A program made the translations under genes and the position numbers. Positions 11,099-20,428 of a DNA stretch of 64,000 bases are shown piece by piece. Positions within the stretch are counted from its first letter, which is position 1, and every line of letters begins with the position of its first letter. This DNA is from Methylovirgula sp. 4M-Z18. GTDB taxonomy: Bacteria > Pseudomonadota > Alphaproteobacteria > Rhizobiales > Beijerinckiaceae. The stretch spans positions 1,674,001-1,738,000 of the forward strand of contig NZ_CP149574.1 in assembly GCF_037890675.1 (NCBI RefSeq), written 5' to 3'. The notes beneath the pieces are model-generated. The model saw only the letters and a program-made list of their open reading frames with translations. It had not been told where the DNA came from and searched no databases.

Positions 11099-12430
11099 AT
11101 GGCCGACACCAGGGACATGCCGATGCCGGGTAAGGTCGGCTTGTATTGCAAGACGAGCTTGATCGTCTTGTTCGGCTTGTTGCTGCCGTTCGCCATGGCG
11201 CTCGCCAATAAATCGGCGCCGGCGGTGCTCGTCGCGGCAGCGCTTGCAGGAGCGGGTGCGCTCGCGGCGGAATCTAGCTGGCAGGAGGTCAAGGCCAGCC
11301 TGGCGGCGATTTTCTCGCGTTCGATCGCGTGCGGCGTGCTCGGCTTCGTTGCGCTTGGCGTCCTGAGCTTCGTCTGGTCGATCGACCGCGCCCAAACCTG
11401 GCGCACGCTGAGCGAGACGGTGCCGGTTCTGATCGCCGGACTCGTCGTTCTCATCGCGGCACGCCGTTTTGCCGAGCCGCGCGACGCGCTTTGGCTCGTC
11501 ATCGGGCTTTGCCTGGCTGCGGTTTTCATCGACATCGAAGCGGCGACCAATATGGCACTGCATCATGCCGTCCACGCGCGCGACCGGATTTCCGACTTAA
11601 AGCCGAGTTCCGACGTCATTTCGATGCTGTTCTGGCCGGCGGCATTCTGGCTCACCAACCGGCCGGGGGCGACGCGCCGCGATTGGATAGCGATAGGCGT
11701 CTTTGGTCTCTTTTGCTTTGTTTCGGTCGTCTACGCGGGTGGCGGCACGGCGAAATTCGGCTTTGGCGCCGGTTTGGCCGCCTTCGTGTTGAGTTGGTTT
11801 TGGCCGCGCGTGACTTTGGCGGCCATTGCGGTCGTCGGCTTGTTTCTTCTGGTTGTCGCGCCTTTTGCCGGCAAACTGGGGAATGACATCGTCTCGACGC
11901 AGGTGCAGCGCTGGTTCGACCACGCCAATATGCACGCCTCGGAGCGCTTCTTGATTTGGGAAGTGTTCGGCGCCGACGTGGCCTTTCATCCGCTCCTAGG
12001 CCATGGTTTTGGCGTCAGCCGTTCGATCTACAGCGCCGGAGCCGACAGCCAGACTGTCTATGTAAGTTTCGGCGGCAAGCCGACTTACGATTTCCGCCCG
12101 CATGTCGCGGACGTGTTGGAATGGGTCCGCACCGGCGAGAATGGGGGCCGCGATGTGCCGCATCCGCATAATGGCTTTCTGCAGATCTGGGTCGAATCTG
12201 GTGTGCTCGGCGCCCTGGTGGTCGCCGCCCTGTTCGGCCTCGTGCTGCGGCGTATCGCCAAGCTACGGCAACCCGCGCTTCCAGTTGCCGCGGCCATACT
12301 CGCAACGGCTTTAGAAATATGCCTAGTCGGCTTTGGCATCTGGCAAGCCTGGTGGATCGCGATCGTGTTTTCCGCCGTGATCTGGTTTGAGATCGTGCAG
12401 CCTCAAGACGCGAAAGATGAGATGCACTAG
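11099..12430 (+). CDS. O-antigen ligase / Wzy-like polytopic membrane protein
   Basis: 443 aa with about ten to twelve hydrophobic segments and a large periplasmic loop in the second half (about residues 285-360), where a Wzy_C/O-antigen-ligase pattern occurs: ERFLIWEVFGADVAFHPLLGHG, then PHNGFLQIWVESGVLGALV. This family joins O-polysaccharide to lipid A-core or polymerises repeat units at the periplasmic face. Which of the two this one does cannot be told from sequence. An in-frame TTG at 11069 would overlap the DUF2059 gene. An LPS acyltransferase gene follows, consistent with an envelope role. Confidence 0.8.
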   Translation: MADTRDMPMPGKVGLYCKTSLIVLFGLLLPFAMALANKSAPAVLVAAALAGAGALAAESSWQEVKASLAAIFSRSIACGVLGFVALGVLSFVWSIDRAQTWRTLSETVPVLIAGLVVLIAARRFAEPRDALWLVIGLCLAAVFIDIEAATNMALHHAVHARDRISDLKPSSDVISMLFWPAAFWLTNRPGATRRDWIAIGVFGLFCFVSVVYAGGGTAKFGFGAGLAAFVLSWFWPRVTLAAIAVVGLFLLVVAPFAGKLGNDIVSTQVQRWFDHANMHASERFLIWEVFGADVAFHPLLGHGFGVSRSIYSAGADSQTVYVSFGGKPTYDFRPHVADVLEWVRTGENGGRDVPHPHNGFLQIWVESGVLGALVVAALFGLVLRRIAKLRQPALPVAAAILATALEICLVGFGIWQAWWIAIVFSAVIWFEIVQPQDAKDEMH

Positions 12431-12513
12431 TGGCTTAGGCCAGCCGTTTTGGGGGCCGGTGCCTGCGAGGCGAAAAATCTGCCCGCCTGCCGGCTCTTGA
12501 CCTTTGGCGTCGC

Positions 12514-13437
12514 ATGCCGCATCAGACGCAGCCTGAAAAAGCTGTTAGAGGAACCCGCGCGATTTCCAGCTCGCTCTTGACCGAACTCAAATACCGCATC
12601 GAATATGGCACCTTTCGTCTGTTGGCATGGGTTGCACGTGCGCTTCCCTTGGAGCTGGGTGCGGATATTTCGGCCGCCGGATGGCGATTGGTCGCGCCGC
12701 GCCTGAAACGGCATAAGCGGGCGCTGGCCCATTTGGCCATGGCCTTTCCCGATATGCCTGCGGCAGAGCGCGAGCGGATTGCCCGCGCCATGTGGGACAA
12801 TCTCGGCCGCGTCTTCGTCGAATTTTTTCACCTTGACGATTTCGTGACCAGCGACCGCATCACCTTCGCCGACCCCAATTGGCAGGAGAACTACGCTCTG
12901 CCCGGTTCGAGCGGCGTCGTCTGCGCGCCGCATCTGGGCAATTGGGAAGTGATCGTGCTCGCCGCGAACCGGCTGGGCCTCACGCCGGGCGGCATCTATC
13001 AGCGGATCAAAAATCCCTACGTCGATGCCTATGTGACGAAAATGCGCACCCCGCTCTATCCGGGCGGGCTGTTTGCCAAGGGCGGCGTCGGCGCGCGCCA
13101 GTTGCTGCGGCATACGAAGAATGGCGGCACGGCTGCAGTCCTCGCCGATCTGCGCGGACACCGGGAAATCTCCGTGCCCTTCTTCGGTCATCAGGCGCCG
13201 ACGACCTCTTTTCCCGCTGTTGTCGCGCGGACATTGGATGTGCCGATTCTCATTGGTGCGGCGGTGCGCAGCGGCAAGAGCCGGTTCAAATTCGAGCTGG
13301 AGCTTGTGCCCGTTGCCCGGACCGCGGACAAGGATGCCGACATCGTCACGACGTCCGCTGCGATCCAGGCGGCCTTCGAACGCATGGTCCGCAAATATCC
13401 CGAACAATGGATGTGGTCCCATCGCCGTTGGGGGTGA
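12514..13437 (+). CDS. LpxL/HtrB-type lipid A acyltransferase
   Basis: 307 aa lysophospholipid acyltransferase family protein, likely adding a secondary acyl chain to lipid A or to another lipid. Seen: a hydrophobic N-terminal region, the HX4E/D-type catalytic motif in CAPHLGNWEV, the QRIKNPYVDAYV segment, and a C-terminal PEQWMWSHRRWG, which is hallmark LpxL/LpxM sequence. It lies 83 bases after the O-antigen-ligase-like gene on the same strand. The acyl donor and the position acylated are not decidable from sequence. Confidence 0.88.
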   Translation: MPHQTQPEKAVRGTRAISSSLLTELKYRIEYGTFRLLAWVARALPLELGADISAAGWRLVAPRLKRHKRALAHLAMAFPDMPAAERERIARAMWDNLGRVFVEFFHLDDFVTSDRITFADPNWQENYALPGSSGVVCAPHLGNWEVIVLAANRLGLTPGGIYQRIKNPYVDAYVTKMRTPLYPGGLFAKGGVGARQLLRHTKNGGTAAVLADLRGHREISVPFFGHQAPTTSFPAVVARTLDVPILIGAAVRSGKSRFKFELELVPVARTADKDADIVTTSAAIQAAFERMVRKYPEQWMWSHRRWG

Positions 13438-13856
13438 GGGGGCGGCGCGGTCCCGGCCGCCGGCGAGCAGGCCTGGCGGATGAGCGGAATTTGCCTTTTG
13501 AAAGCCAAGGCCTTCACAAAAGCCATTGGCTCGCTCGCAAAACTGCCCCGCATTCGTTGGTCTTCAAAGTATAAGTTTGCTAAAGAGCCCATCATCCGAT
13601 TGCCTGCGGCGAAGGACTATGGCTTGGCCTCGGCATTTTGATACATGGGATTCTGGTCGAGGCCGGCCAAGAAAAATGGTTTCGGAATAGGTGAGATGAC
13701 GTGGCGCCTCATTCCGAGAGCGTTTTGCGTTCTTTCAGAATCGCAAAATTGCTCTACATCTTTGTTTTGTCGCATTTTCGCTGCGCGGACCGTCGGTTCT
13801 TAACCGAAAAGTCGTGCAACTTTTCTGGAAAATGCTCTAGTGACGGAGTAGCTCAT
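13438..13856. other. intergenic region before asnB
   Basis: 419 bases without a convincing gene. The first 280 bases show no ORF with a ribosome-binding site and no strong hairpin. The last part holds a dispersed palindromic element (13717-13840) followed by the GGAG and TTG start of the asparagine synthetase gene. Confidence 0.6.
13717..13840. repeat. dispersed palindromic element, full copy
   Basis: The ends are inverted repeats: AGAGCGTTTT at the left and AAAATGCTCT at the right, nine of ten positions complementary. A second palindrome lies within the left half (TTTTGCG paired with CGCAAAA, then GCTCT). The left half matches 7664-7735. The layout fits the short non-coding dispersed elements common in Hyphomicrobiales. 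It ends directly before the asnB Shine-Dalgarno site, so it may lie in the asnB leader. Confidence 0.65.
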
Positions 13857-15626
13857 TTGTGCGGCATTGCAGGAATCATGGTTTGTGAGGGACAGAAAGT
13901 CGCCCCTCATATACTCGACCGCTTGGAGAAAGCGCTGTTCCATCGGGGGCCGGACCATACAGGCCGCTATGATGACGGCAGGGTTGCGCTCCTCAACACG
14001 CGGTTGGCGATCATCGATCTTGCGACCGGCAATCAGCCTTTCGAAGCCGCAGATGGAACTGTCCTGGTGGCGAACTGCGAGATCTATAACGATCCCGCGA
14101 TACGCGAGAGGCTGCCGGAGGCCCCGTATAAATCCAAATCCGATGCCGAATCGGCCCTGCAATTGTACCGTCATGAAGGGCCTGAATTCGCCCGCGACCT
14201 GCGGGGTATGTATGCGACGGCCATTTTCGACAAGTCGAAATCGCAATTGATCTTAAGCCGCGACCCCTTCGGCATCAAACAACTCTATTACACGATCACG
14301 CCGGGCTATTTCGCCTTTGCTTCCGAAGCACAGGCTTTGATCGCGGCGGGTCTTGCTGAGCGCGGTCTGAATCCACAGAAGAGGTCCGAGCTTCTTCAAC
14401 TCAAATTCACGACCGGATCGGAAACGATCTTTCCCGGCATTCACCGCTTATTGCCGGGAGAAACGCTCCTTGTCCAGAACGCCCAAATTGTGAAACGGAC
14501 GAGGCAGGTGCTGCCTTCCGCATCGGAGGCTGGGAAAGCAAAACCGCAATCAAATCATCTGCAGGCGCTCAACGACGTTCTCACCGACAGCGTGCACGCC
14601 CATATACGCTCCGACGTTCCTTATGGACTTTTTCTCTCCGGCGGCATCGATTCCTCGGTGCTTCTGACCTTGATGACGAGGCTAACGGCCAATCCCATCA
14701 CGGCCTTGACTGCCGTTTTTCCCGATACCCAGGCCACGGACGAAGGAGCCGCAGCGGAAAAAGTCGCAAAAGCTGCCCGCGCCGACCATCACCGCGTTGA
14801 GGTCACGCAAGAGGATTTCTGGCATTTGTCCCCTGCCGTCGCGGCAGCCTTGGACGATCCGACGACCGATGCCGCTGCCCTGCCGACCTTTAAACTGGCC
14901 CGTTTCGCCCGGTCCCTTGGTCTCAAAGTCGTTCTGAGCGGCGAGGGTTCGGACGAAGTTTTTGGCGGTTATAGCCGCTATCGGCGCGCCGCGCTTTTAT
15001 GGGGGCTATTCGCGCGCAAATCGCGATCGAGCGGCGTTTTTCGTGATGCGCCGGAGGACACTTTCAAGGGGTGGCGCGACGGACTGGCGAAGACCGAGAC
15101 AGCCGACAATCTGGCCGGCCTGACCGCCACGCAGCGCCTGCAAGCGATCGATTGCGCGGAATGGCTGCCAAACGATTTGCTGGTCAAATTGGACCGCTGC
15201 CTGATGGCCTTTGGCATCGAAGGGCGGACGCCATTTCTTGATCCGATCGTCTCTCCTTTCGCCTTTGCGCTTCCCGACAGGCTCAAAGTCAGGCGCAAGT
15301 TTGGCAAATGGTTGCTGCGGGAATGGCTCTCTACGGCGATGCCGCAGGCGGAAGCCTTCAGTCGCAAAAAAGGCTTCAACCCCCCGGTGGGCGAATGGAT
15401 CGAACTGCACAAGGCAAAACTGGTGGAACTCGTACTGGCGCAGCCAGGCATCGCTGAGATGGAAATCGGCGATCTTGTTCGCTCTAACCTTATGAATGCT
15501 ACAAGAAATTCCCAAGCGGCCTGGAGTTTGCTTTTCTACGCGCTGTGGCATAGCCACCATATTCTCGGAGTGGATTCGTCAGGCTCGATTGGCGATGTTT
15601 TGAGCGCCGCCGCGCGGAGTGGCTAG
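13857..15626 (+). CDS. asnB: asparagine synthase (glutamine-hydrolysing)
   Basis: 589 aa. Amidates aspartate (or another carboxylate) with ATP and glutamine. The start is TTG at 13857: GGAG lies eight bases upstream, and it places the catalytic Cys at position 2 (MCGIAGIM), as glutaminase class II requires. The glutaminase domain covers about residues 1-190, with the NCEIYND segment. The synthetase domain follows with FLSGGIDSSV (PP-loop, about 259) and GEGSDEVFGGYSRYRR. It stands alone between the LPS-type genes and gor, so it could also serve polysaccharide or peptide amidation. Confidence 0.92.
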   Translation: MCGIAGIMVCEGQKVAPHILDRLEKALFHRGPDHTGRYDDGRVALLNTRLAIIDLATGNQPFEAADGTVLVANCEIYNDPAIRERLPEAPYKSKSDAESALQLYRHEGPEFARDLRGMYATAIFDKSKSQLILSRDPFGIKQLYYTITPGYFAFASEAQALIAAGLAERGLNPQKRSELLQLKFTTGSETIFPGIHRLLPGETLLVQNAQIVKRTRQVLPSASEAGKAKPQSNHLQALNDVLTDSVHAHIRSDVPYGLFLSGGIDSSVLLTLMTRLTANPITALTAVFPDTQATDEGAAAEKVAKAARADHHRVEVTQEDFWHLSPAVAAALDDPTTDAAALPTFKLARFARSLGLKVVLSGEGSDEVFGGYSRYRRAALLWGLFARKSRSSGVFRDAPEDTFKGWRDGLAKTETADNLAGLTATQRLQAIDCAEWLPNDLLVKLDRCLMAFGIEGRTPFLDPIVSPFAFALPDRLKVRRKFGKWLLREWLSTAMPQAEAFSRKKGFNPPVGEWIELHKAKLVELVLAQPGIAEMEIGDLVRSNLMNATRNSQAAWSLLFYALWHSHHILGVDSSGSIGDVLSAAARSG

Positions 15627-15683
15627 GGCCTGTTTTCGGCCAGGATCTGGTTTGGTATAGTGAAGTCTGAAGAGGATTAGCCC

Positions 15684-17075
15684 ATGACGCCTTTCGACAC
15701 CGACCTTTTCGTCATCGGCGCGGGTTCGGGCGGAGTTCGGGCGGCGCGGATCGCGGCTGGATATGGCGCCAAGGTCAAGATCGCCGAAGAATTTCGCGTC
15801 GGCGGCACATGCGTTATTCGTGGCTGCGTGCCGAAGAAACTCTATGTTTATGCCAGCCGCTTTGCCGATGAATTCGCCGAGGCCGCGGGCTATGGCTGGG
15901 AGATTCCGGAAAAGCCCGTCTTTCACTGGCGCTCGTTGGTCGAGGCCAAGGAGAAGGAAATCACCCGTCTCTCCGGCATCTACCGCGCCAATCTTGAAAA
16001 GGCCGGCGTCGAGCTGATCGAAAAGCGCGCGGTGGTCGAAGATTGCCACACGGTGCGTCTGCACGACGGCCGCAAGCTGCGCGCGAAACACATTTTGATC
16101 GCGACCGGCGCATCGCCGGTGATGGAGCCGCATGTGCCCGGCATCGAGCACGCAATCTCGTCGAACCAGATCTTCGATCTCAAGCATTTTCCGCATCGTC
16201 TGCTGATTGTCGGAGGCGGTTACATCGCGGTGGAATTTGCCTCAATCTTCGCCCGGCTCGGCAGTGCGGTGTCCTTGTGCTTCCGGTCCGACAATGTGCT
16301 GCGCGGGTTCGATCAGGACATGCGCAAAGGCGTGAGCGAGGCGCTGACCCATGCGGGCGTTGCGGTTTCGCCGGGCACGCTGCCGACGCGCATCGCGCGC
16401 CATGCGGGCGGACATTTGGAGGTGACGCTTTCGGATGGGCGGCATGTCATTGCCGATCAGGTGCTCATCGCGACGGGCCGCAAGCCGCATACCGCAAACC
16501 TCGGCTTGGAGCGGGCAGGGGTCGAACTTGACGCTTCTGGCGCGGTGAAGGTTGACGCTGTGTCGCAGTCGAATATTCCCTCGATCCATGCGGTCGGCGA
16601 TGTCACCAATCGGATCAATCTCACACCCGTCGCCATTCGCGAAGGCCATGCCTATGCGGATACGGTTTTCGGCGGCAAGAAGATTGCGGTCGATCACCAC
16701 AATGTGCCATCGGCCGTCTTTACGACGCCGGAGCTCGGCACGGTCGGGCTGACCGAGGAACAGGCGCGCAGAACGCATGATGTCGTCGATATCTACAAGA
16801 CGAGCTTCCGGCCGATGCGCGCGACTCTCTCTGGCGCACAGGAAAAGACCATCATGAAAATCGTGGTGGACGGCGAAACCGACAAAGTGCTCGGCGTGCA
16901 TATTCTCGGCCACGACGCCGGCGAGATGGCGCAGGTTCTCGGTATCGCTGTGAAGATGGGCGCGACCAAGGCCGATTTCGACGCAACCATGGCGCTGCAT
17001 CCGACCGCGTCGGAAGAACTCGTGACCATGCGCACGCGGACCGAACGGCACGAGCGGCTGCGGGCCGCGGAGTAG
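15684..17075 (+). CDS. gor: glutathione-disulfide reductase
   Basis: 463 aa flavoprotein reducing glutathione disulfide with NADPH. FAD-binding GAGSGGVRAARIAA near the N-terminus, redox-active disulfide GGTCVIRGCVPKK (Cys43 and Cys48), NAD(P)-binding GGGYIAVEFASIFARLG with basic residues downstream (FRSDNVLRGFD), and the C-terminal dimerisation domain with active-site His in LHPTASEE. GAGGA precedes the ATG. In relatives gor often follows rpiA and a DUF2059 gene directly; here four kilobases of envelope genes and asnB lie between. Confidence 0.95.
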   Translation: MTPFDTDLFVIGAGSGGVRAARIAAGYGAKVKIAEEFRVGGTCVIRGCVPKKLYVYASRFADEFAEAAGYGWEIPEKPVFHWRSLVEAKEKEITRLSGIYRANLEKAGVELIEKRAVVEDCHTVRLHDGRKLRAKHILIATGASPVMEPHVPGIEHAISSNQIFDLKHFPHRLLIVGGGYIAVEFASIFARLGSAVSLCFRSDNVLRGFDQDMRKGVSEALTHAGVAVSPGTLPTRIARHAGGHLEVTLSDGRHVIADQVLIATGRKPHTANLGLERAGVELDASGAVKVDAVSQSNIPSIHAVGDVTNRINLTPVAIREGHAYADTVFGGKKIAVDHHNVPSAVFTTPELGTVGLTEEQARRTHDVVDIYKTSFRPMRATLSGAQEKTIMKIVVDGETDKVLGVHILGHDAGEMAQVLGIAVKMGATKADFDATMALHPTASEELVTMRTRTERHERLRAAE

Positions 17076-17135
17076 GAATAAAGCGGGCCGCAGAAGAGAT
17101 GTGCCTGCGGCGCAGGGGAAAAAGGGCTCTCTGTC

Positions 17136-17165
17136 ATCGGGGGCTTGGCCCGGGATCCGGAGCCG
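17136..17165. repeat. degenerate GGGCTTGGCCCGGG-type short repeat
   Basis: In the gap after gor, GTCATCGGGGGCTTGG and CCCGGGATCC resemble the alphaproteobacterial dispersed repeat around GGGCTTGNCCCGG followed by GGATCC. It is degenerate. The rest of 17076-17290 shows no gene. Confidence 0.35.
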
Positions 17166-17290
17166 CACGATCGACGAATAATCATTATCATTGTGCCGCA
17201 GTCATTTTCGTGCGTGTGGCCTCGATCAGCGCTGGATCCCAGATCTATACGAACCAGAGACATGGGTGACGGGGCACGAGCCTCGAACAC

Positions 17291-17704
17291 TCAGCCCGCT
17301 GCAATCCGACCGTCGCCCGAAATCGCGAGGCGTTCGCGCGCAAGATGCGAAAAGTGGCTGCGGCTCAAGCGATATGCGCCGGGCGTGCGATAGCCCATCT
17401 CGCGCGCGACGACGATGCCGAGTAGCAAAATCGCATCGGGTGCATTGAGAATGAGCGCTGCCGGCGCGCGCTCTGCATGAATGAGTTCGAGCATGACCGC
17501 CGCCGCCGAGGACGAGCCGATCGTGCCCGGCAGACAGAGGATGCGGTTGTGAATTACCTGATCGCGATCGGGATGGCGCACGTCGATGATCGTTCCCGTC
17601 TTCGGATCGACGCCGCCCCAGAAGCTGATCGGCCCGCGTAGGATGAGCGGTTCGGCGACGACATCCGCGCCGGGCAGAAGCACGTCGGCTTGCAAGGGCG
17701 TCAT
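17291..17704 (-). CDS. aconitase X small (swivelling-domain) subunit, DUF126
   Basis: 137 aa. Swivelling domain of the AcnX family. Conserved stretches are FWGGVDPKTGTIIDVRHP and LPGTIGSSSAAAVMLEL. The start at 17704 overlaps the stop of the large-subunit gene by four bases (ATGA), giving translational coupling and 1:1 expression. By family knowledge bacterial two-subunit AcnX enzymes dehydrate cis-3-hydroxy-L-proline, while archaeal ones act on mevalonate 5-phosphate. The bacterial host favours the former, but the substrate is not proven here. Confidence 0.88.
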   Translation of the reverse strand: MTPLQADVLLPGADVVAEPLILRGPISFWGGVDPKTGTIIDVRHPDRDQVIHNRILCLPGTIGSSSAAAVMLELIHAERAPAALILNAPDAILLLGIVVAREMGYRTPGAYRLSRSHFSHLARERLAISGDGRIAAG

Positions 17705-18960
17705 GGCGCGTCCTCCGCGAGTATAGGCCGGCCTGCGACGGCGCTCTCCACGCATTCCTGCAACGAGCCATAGAGCACGCCATAACCGGTGTTGCCGGGC
17801 GTGTAATGGGCGAATTTGCCCGAATTGGTCATCAGCACCGCCCCCGGTTTCGCCGGCAAGATCGGCGTCACCACGACACATGTGTCGGCGACGACGATGA
17901 CGCCGGCGTCTTCCAGCGCCGTGCGCCGGCCTTGCTCGTCCAGCAGGCGCAAGGCATGGCGGCCGGTGCAGGCATAGAGCGGCACCGCCAAGCGGCGTCC
18001 GGCGAGCGCCTGTTCCAGGCGGTCGAATTCGGTGAGCGACAGATGCGGGCTGCCGATGGCGACCGCGTCTATGGCGTTCGCGCCCGCCGCCGTGGAGAGG
18101 CGTTTGCGTGCCGCCAGGACCATCTCGCGCGTGACCCCGATGGTTCGGTCCGGCGTGCTTCCCCGCAGCGCGGCGGCGAGATCCGGCGCTTCCGGCGTCA
18201 CGCCGGCGATATGGAACAGGCCGACCGCACCCGTCGAAGCGGCGGCCGCGCCAAAGGCCTTGAGCGCATCCTCGCCCGGGTGCGCGGCGATGCCGGCGAC
18301 AACGCCGATATCATCGCCGACTTCGCGACCGAACAGGCTGCCCAGGATCGGCCAGGCCACCTCCGACTGCAGAAAACGCGGATCGAGGGTCGAGACATCG
18401 AACACGATCCGCGCCCGGCGGTTCTCTGGCCGGTGCAGACCATAATCCGGCGCGCGCCCGGCGATGGCGCAGGCGATATCGAGAAAGTCGCCGTAGCGGT
18501 TGGTGCGGGCGCCGAGCACCGAATTGCAGAATACGACCGCGTTTGATTCGCCCCAGGCGACATCGGTGCCAAGGGCAGGGCGGTGGCCGGCCTGATAGGG
18601 CGCGCAGGTCCAGGTCTGCTCGCAGCCAAGCTGCCGGTAGGCCTCCATCATGCGCCGTGCCATGGCGCGCTCGTGCGGCGGCAGGCGGTCGCGCGAGCAG
18701 CCGGTCAGGTCGAGCGAACCGACATTGAGGGTTGCCCGCACCGCGACCTTGGCGCCGCCCGCGACCAGCCGTTCGGCAAAATGGGTGCCGGAATCGCCGT
18801 GATACAGCGCACCGTCGATATGGGCGGACGCGATCGGCAACAGCCGCGGCGCGCCCATCAGGCGGGCGGCCTCGGCGACGATGCGCATCGCCATGGCGCG
18901 GCCCTCGCCGAAAGCTCCCTCGGTTGTAGCGCGCTCTTCGCTGGTCAGTTCGACAGCCAT
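17701..18960 (-). CDS. aconitase X catalytic (large) subunit, DUF521
   Basis: 419 aa. AcnX catalytic domain (DUF521), a hydro-lyase related to aconitase. Seen: N-terminal MAVELTSEERATTEGAFGEGRAMAMRI, then SAHIDGALYHGDSGTHFAERLVAGGAKV and ACTGRHALRLLDE. The ATG at 18960 lies one base after the stop of the MFS transporter gene, so transporter, large and small subunits form a tight operon on the minus strand. The context suggests uptake and dehydration of a hydroxyproline-like or related hydroxy acid. No proline racemase, dehydrogenase or reductase gene is adjacent. Confidence 0.9.
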   Translation of the reverse strand: MAVELTSEERATTEGAFGEGRAMAMRIVAEAARLMGAPRLLPIASAHIDGALYHGDSGTHFAERLVAGGAKVAVRATLNVGSLDLTGCSRDRLPPHERAMARRMMEAYRQLGCEQTWTCAPYQAGHRPALGTDVAWGESNAVVFCNSVLGARTNRYGDFLDIACAIAGRAPDYGLHRPENRRARIVFDVSTLDPRFLQSEVAWPILGSLFGREVGDDIGVVAGIAAHPGEDALKAFGAAAASTGAVGLFHIAGVTPEAPDLAAALRGSTPDRTIGVTREMVLAARKRLSTAAGANAIDAVAIGSPHLSLTEFDRLEQALAGRRLAVPLYACTGRHALRLLDEQGRRTALEDAGVIVVADTCVVVTPILPAKPGAVLMTNSGKFAHYTPGNTGYGVLYGSLQECVESAVAGRPILAEDAP

Positions 18961-18961
18961 G

Positions 18962-20212
18962 TTAACGCGCCAAAGCTGCGGATTTCGGCGTGATCTCGGG
19001 CCGCGGCGCATTCACCGCCGGCGGGCGGATCATCATCCGCCACATCGCGAAGGCCGCCATGATGAAATGCGTGACGCCATTCTGCGCGAAGAGCATTTCC
19101 GGTCCGAACTGCTGCATGAGGAACGAGGCAAGCACGGGCGCGAGCGTCGCGCCGACGCAATAGAGAAACAGCAGGCCGGCCGAGACGATCAGCGCGTTTT
19201 CGGGACCTGCTCGATCGTTGGTCTGGGAGATCGCCAGCGTGTAGAGCACCATCGTCGCGCTGCCGAGTCCGAGGCCGAGCAGATCCATCACGAGATGGGT
19301 CGGCCTGCCGGCAACGCACAGGCCGAATTCGATCATCATGCCGATGAGGGCGAGGCCGACGATCATTTTGCGCCGGTCGTACTTGTCCGACAGGCGCCCG
19401 ACCGGCCAGACCATCAAGGTGGAGCCGATGACCACCGCCGTAACGAAATCGGCCACCACATGGGCATTGAAACCGACTCCGAGCACATAGACGGGTGCGA
19501 GCGTCCAGAACGAGCCGTTGGCCGCGCCGACACCGAAGGCCGTTATGGCGCCGATCGGCGATATGCTGAAGAGCCAGCCGAGCTGGATCTTGACCGAGGC
19601 GGGGGCCTGGGGCGGATCGGCTTGCGTCGCCATCATCGGGATGATGGCGAGCGCGAACAGGATGTTGATCAGCGAGAACAGCCTGAAACTATGCGGGCTC
19701 TGCACCAGCAGCAATTGCTGGCCGAGAGCGCTACTGATGAAAGTTATCGCCTGGTACATGCCATAAAGTCGGCCGCGATTCTGGTTCGTCGCCTTGGCAT
19801 TCACCCAAGCGTCGATCACCGCATAGACGCCCGCGAAGGCGAAGCCGTGGACGCCGCGTAAGCACGCCCAAATCCAGGGGTTGACCAGGACGGGGAAGGC
19901 TGCCGTCGCTGCGAGCGCCGCCGCGATAAAGCCGCCAAAGGCCCGGATGAAGCCAGAGCGCCGGATGATCCACGGATCGGCGAGGGTGCCAAGGAGCATG
20001 CCGCCGAAATAGGCGGCGCCGCCGAGGCCGATGGCAAAATCGGGGAAGGCTTCGAGTTTGGCCCGGGTCGGGACCAAAGTGCTCATCAGGCCATTGCCCG
20101 TGATGAGCACGAAGACCGAAATGTAAAGCGCCACGAGGGCGGAATAAGCGCGCAAGGGGAAAATCCTGTTGGGGATGCCCACATCTATACGCAATCGCGG
20201 CCTTTGTCTCAT
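18962..20212 (-). CDS. MFS transporter
   Basis: 416 aa with about twelve membrane-spanning segments. An MFS-type loop 2-3 region is visible (GTLADPWIIRRSG) and a second-half equivalent (WPVGRLSDKYDRRKMIVGLALIG). It resembles the YcaD/YfkF group of small-solute transporters. First gene of the operon with the aconitase X subunits (one-base gap), which suggests that it imports the AcnX substrate. The ATG at 20212 lacks a clear ribosome-binding site; GTG 20179 or TTG 20155 may be used instead. Confidence 0.85.
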   Translation of the reverse strand: MRQRPRLRIDVGIPNRIFPLRAYSALVALYISVFVLITGNGLMSTLVPTRAKLEAFPDFAIGLGGAAYFGGMLLGTLADPWIIRRSGFIRAFGGFIAAALAATAAFPVLVNPWIWACLRGVHGFAFAGVYAVIDAWVNAKATNQNRGRLYGMYQAITFISSALGQQLLLVQSPHSFRLFSLINILFALAIIPMMATQADPPQAPASVKIQLGWLFSISPIGAITAFGVGAANGSFWTLAPVYVLGVGFNAHVVADFVTAVVIGSTLMVWPVGRLSDKYDRRKMIVGLALIGMMIEFGLCVAGRPTHLVMDLLGLGLGSATMVLYTLAISQTNDRAGPENALIVSAGLLFLYCVGATLAPVLASFLMQQFGPEMLFAQNGVTHFIMAAFAMWRMMIRPPAVNAPRPEITPKSAALAR

Positions 20213-20428
20213 GCCTTTGATCGATGCTATTGGCCGTTTCGGGGATTTTTTGCCGATGGAATCTCCTCTGTCCGAGGGCTGTCAGGGGGCCCTCACCATC
20301 CGGTCCCGCTCGTCCGCGTGCGCCGCGAAAGCATGCGGCTGCAGACGCGCACCGCAACTTCGTCCAAGACGATATTGCGTCGCGACATTAATTTCTTTCG
20401 CAAAGCAATATGCCGGTCGGAGATGCGC

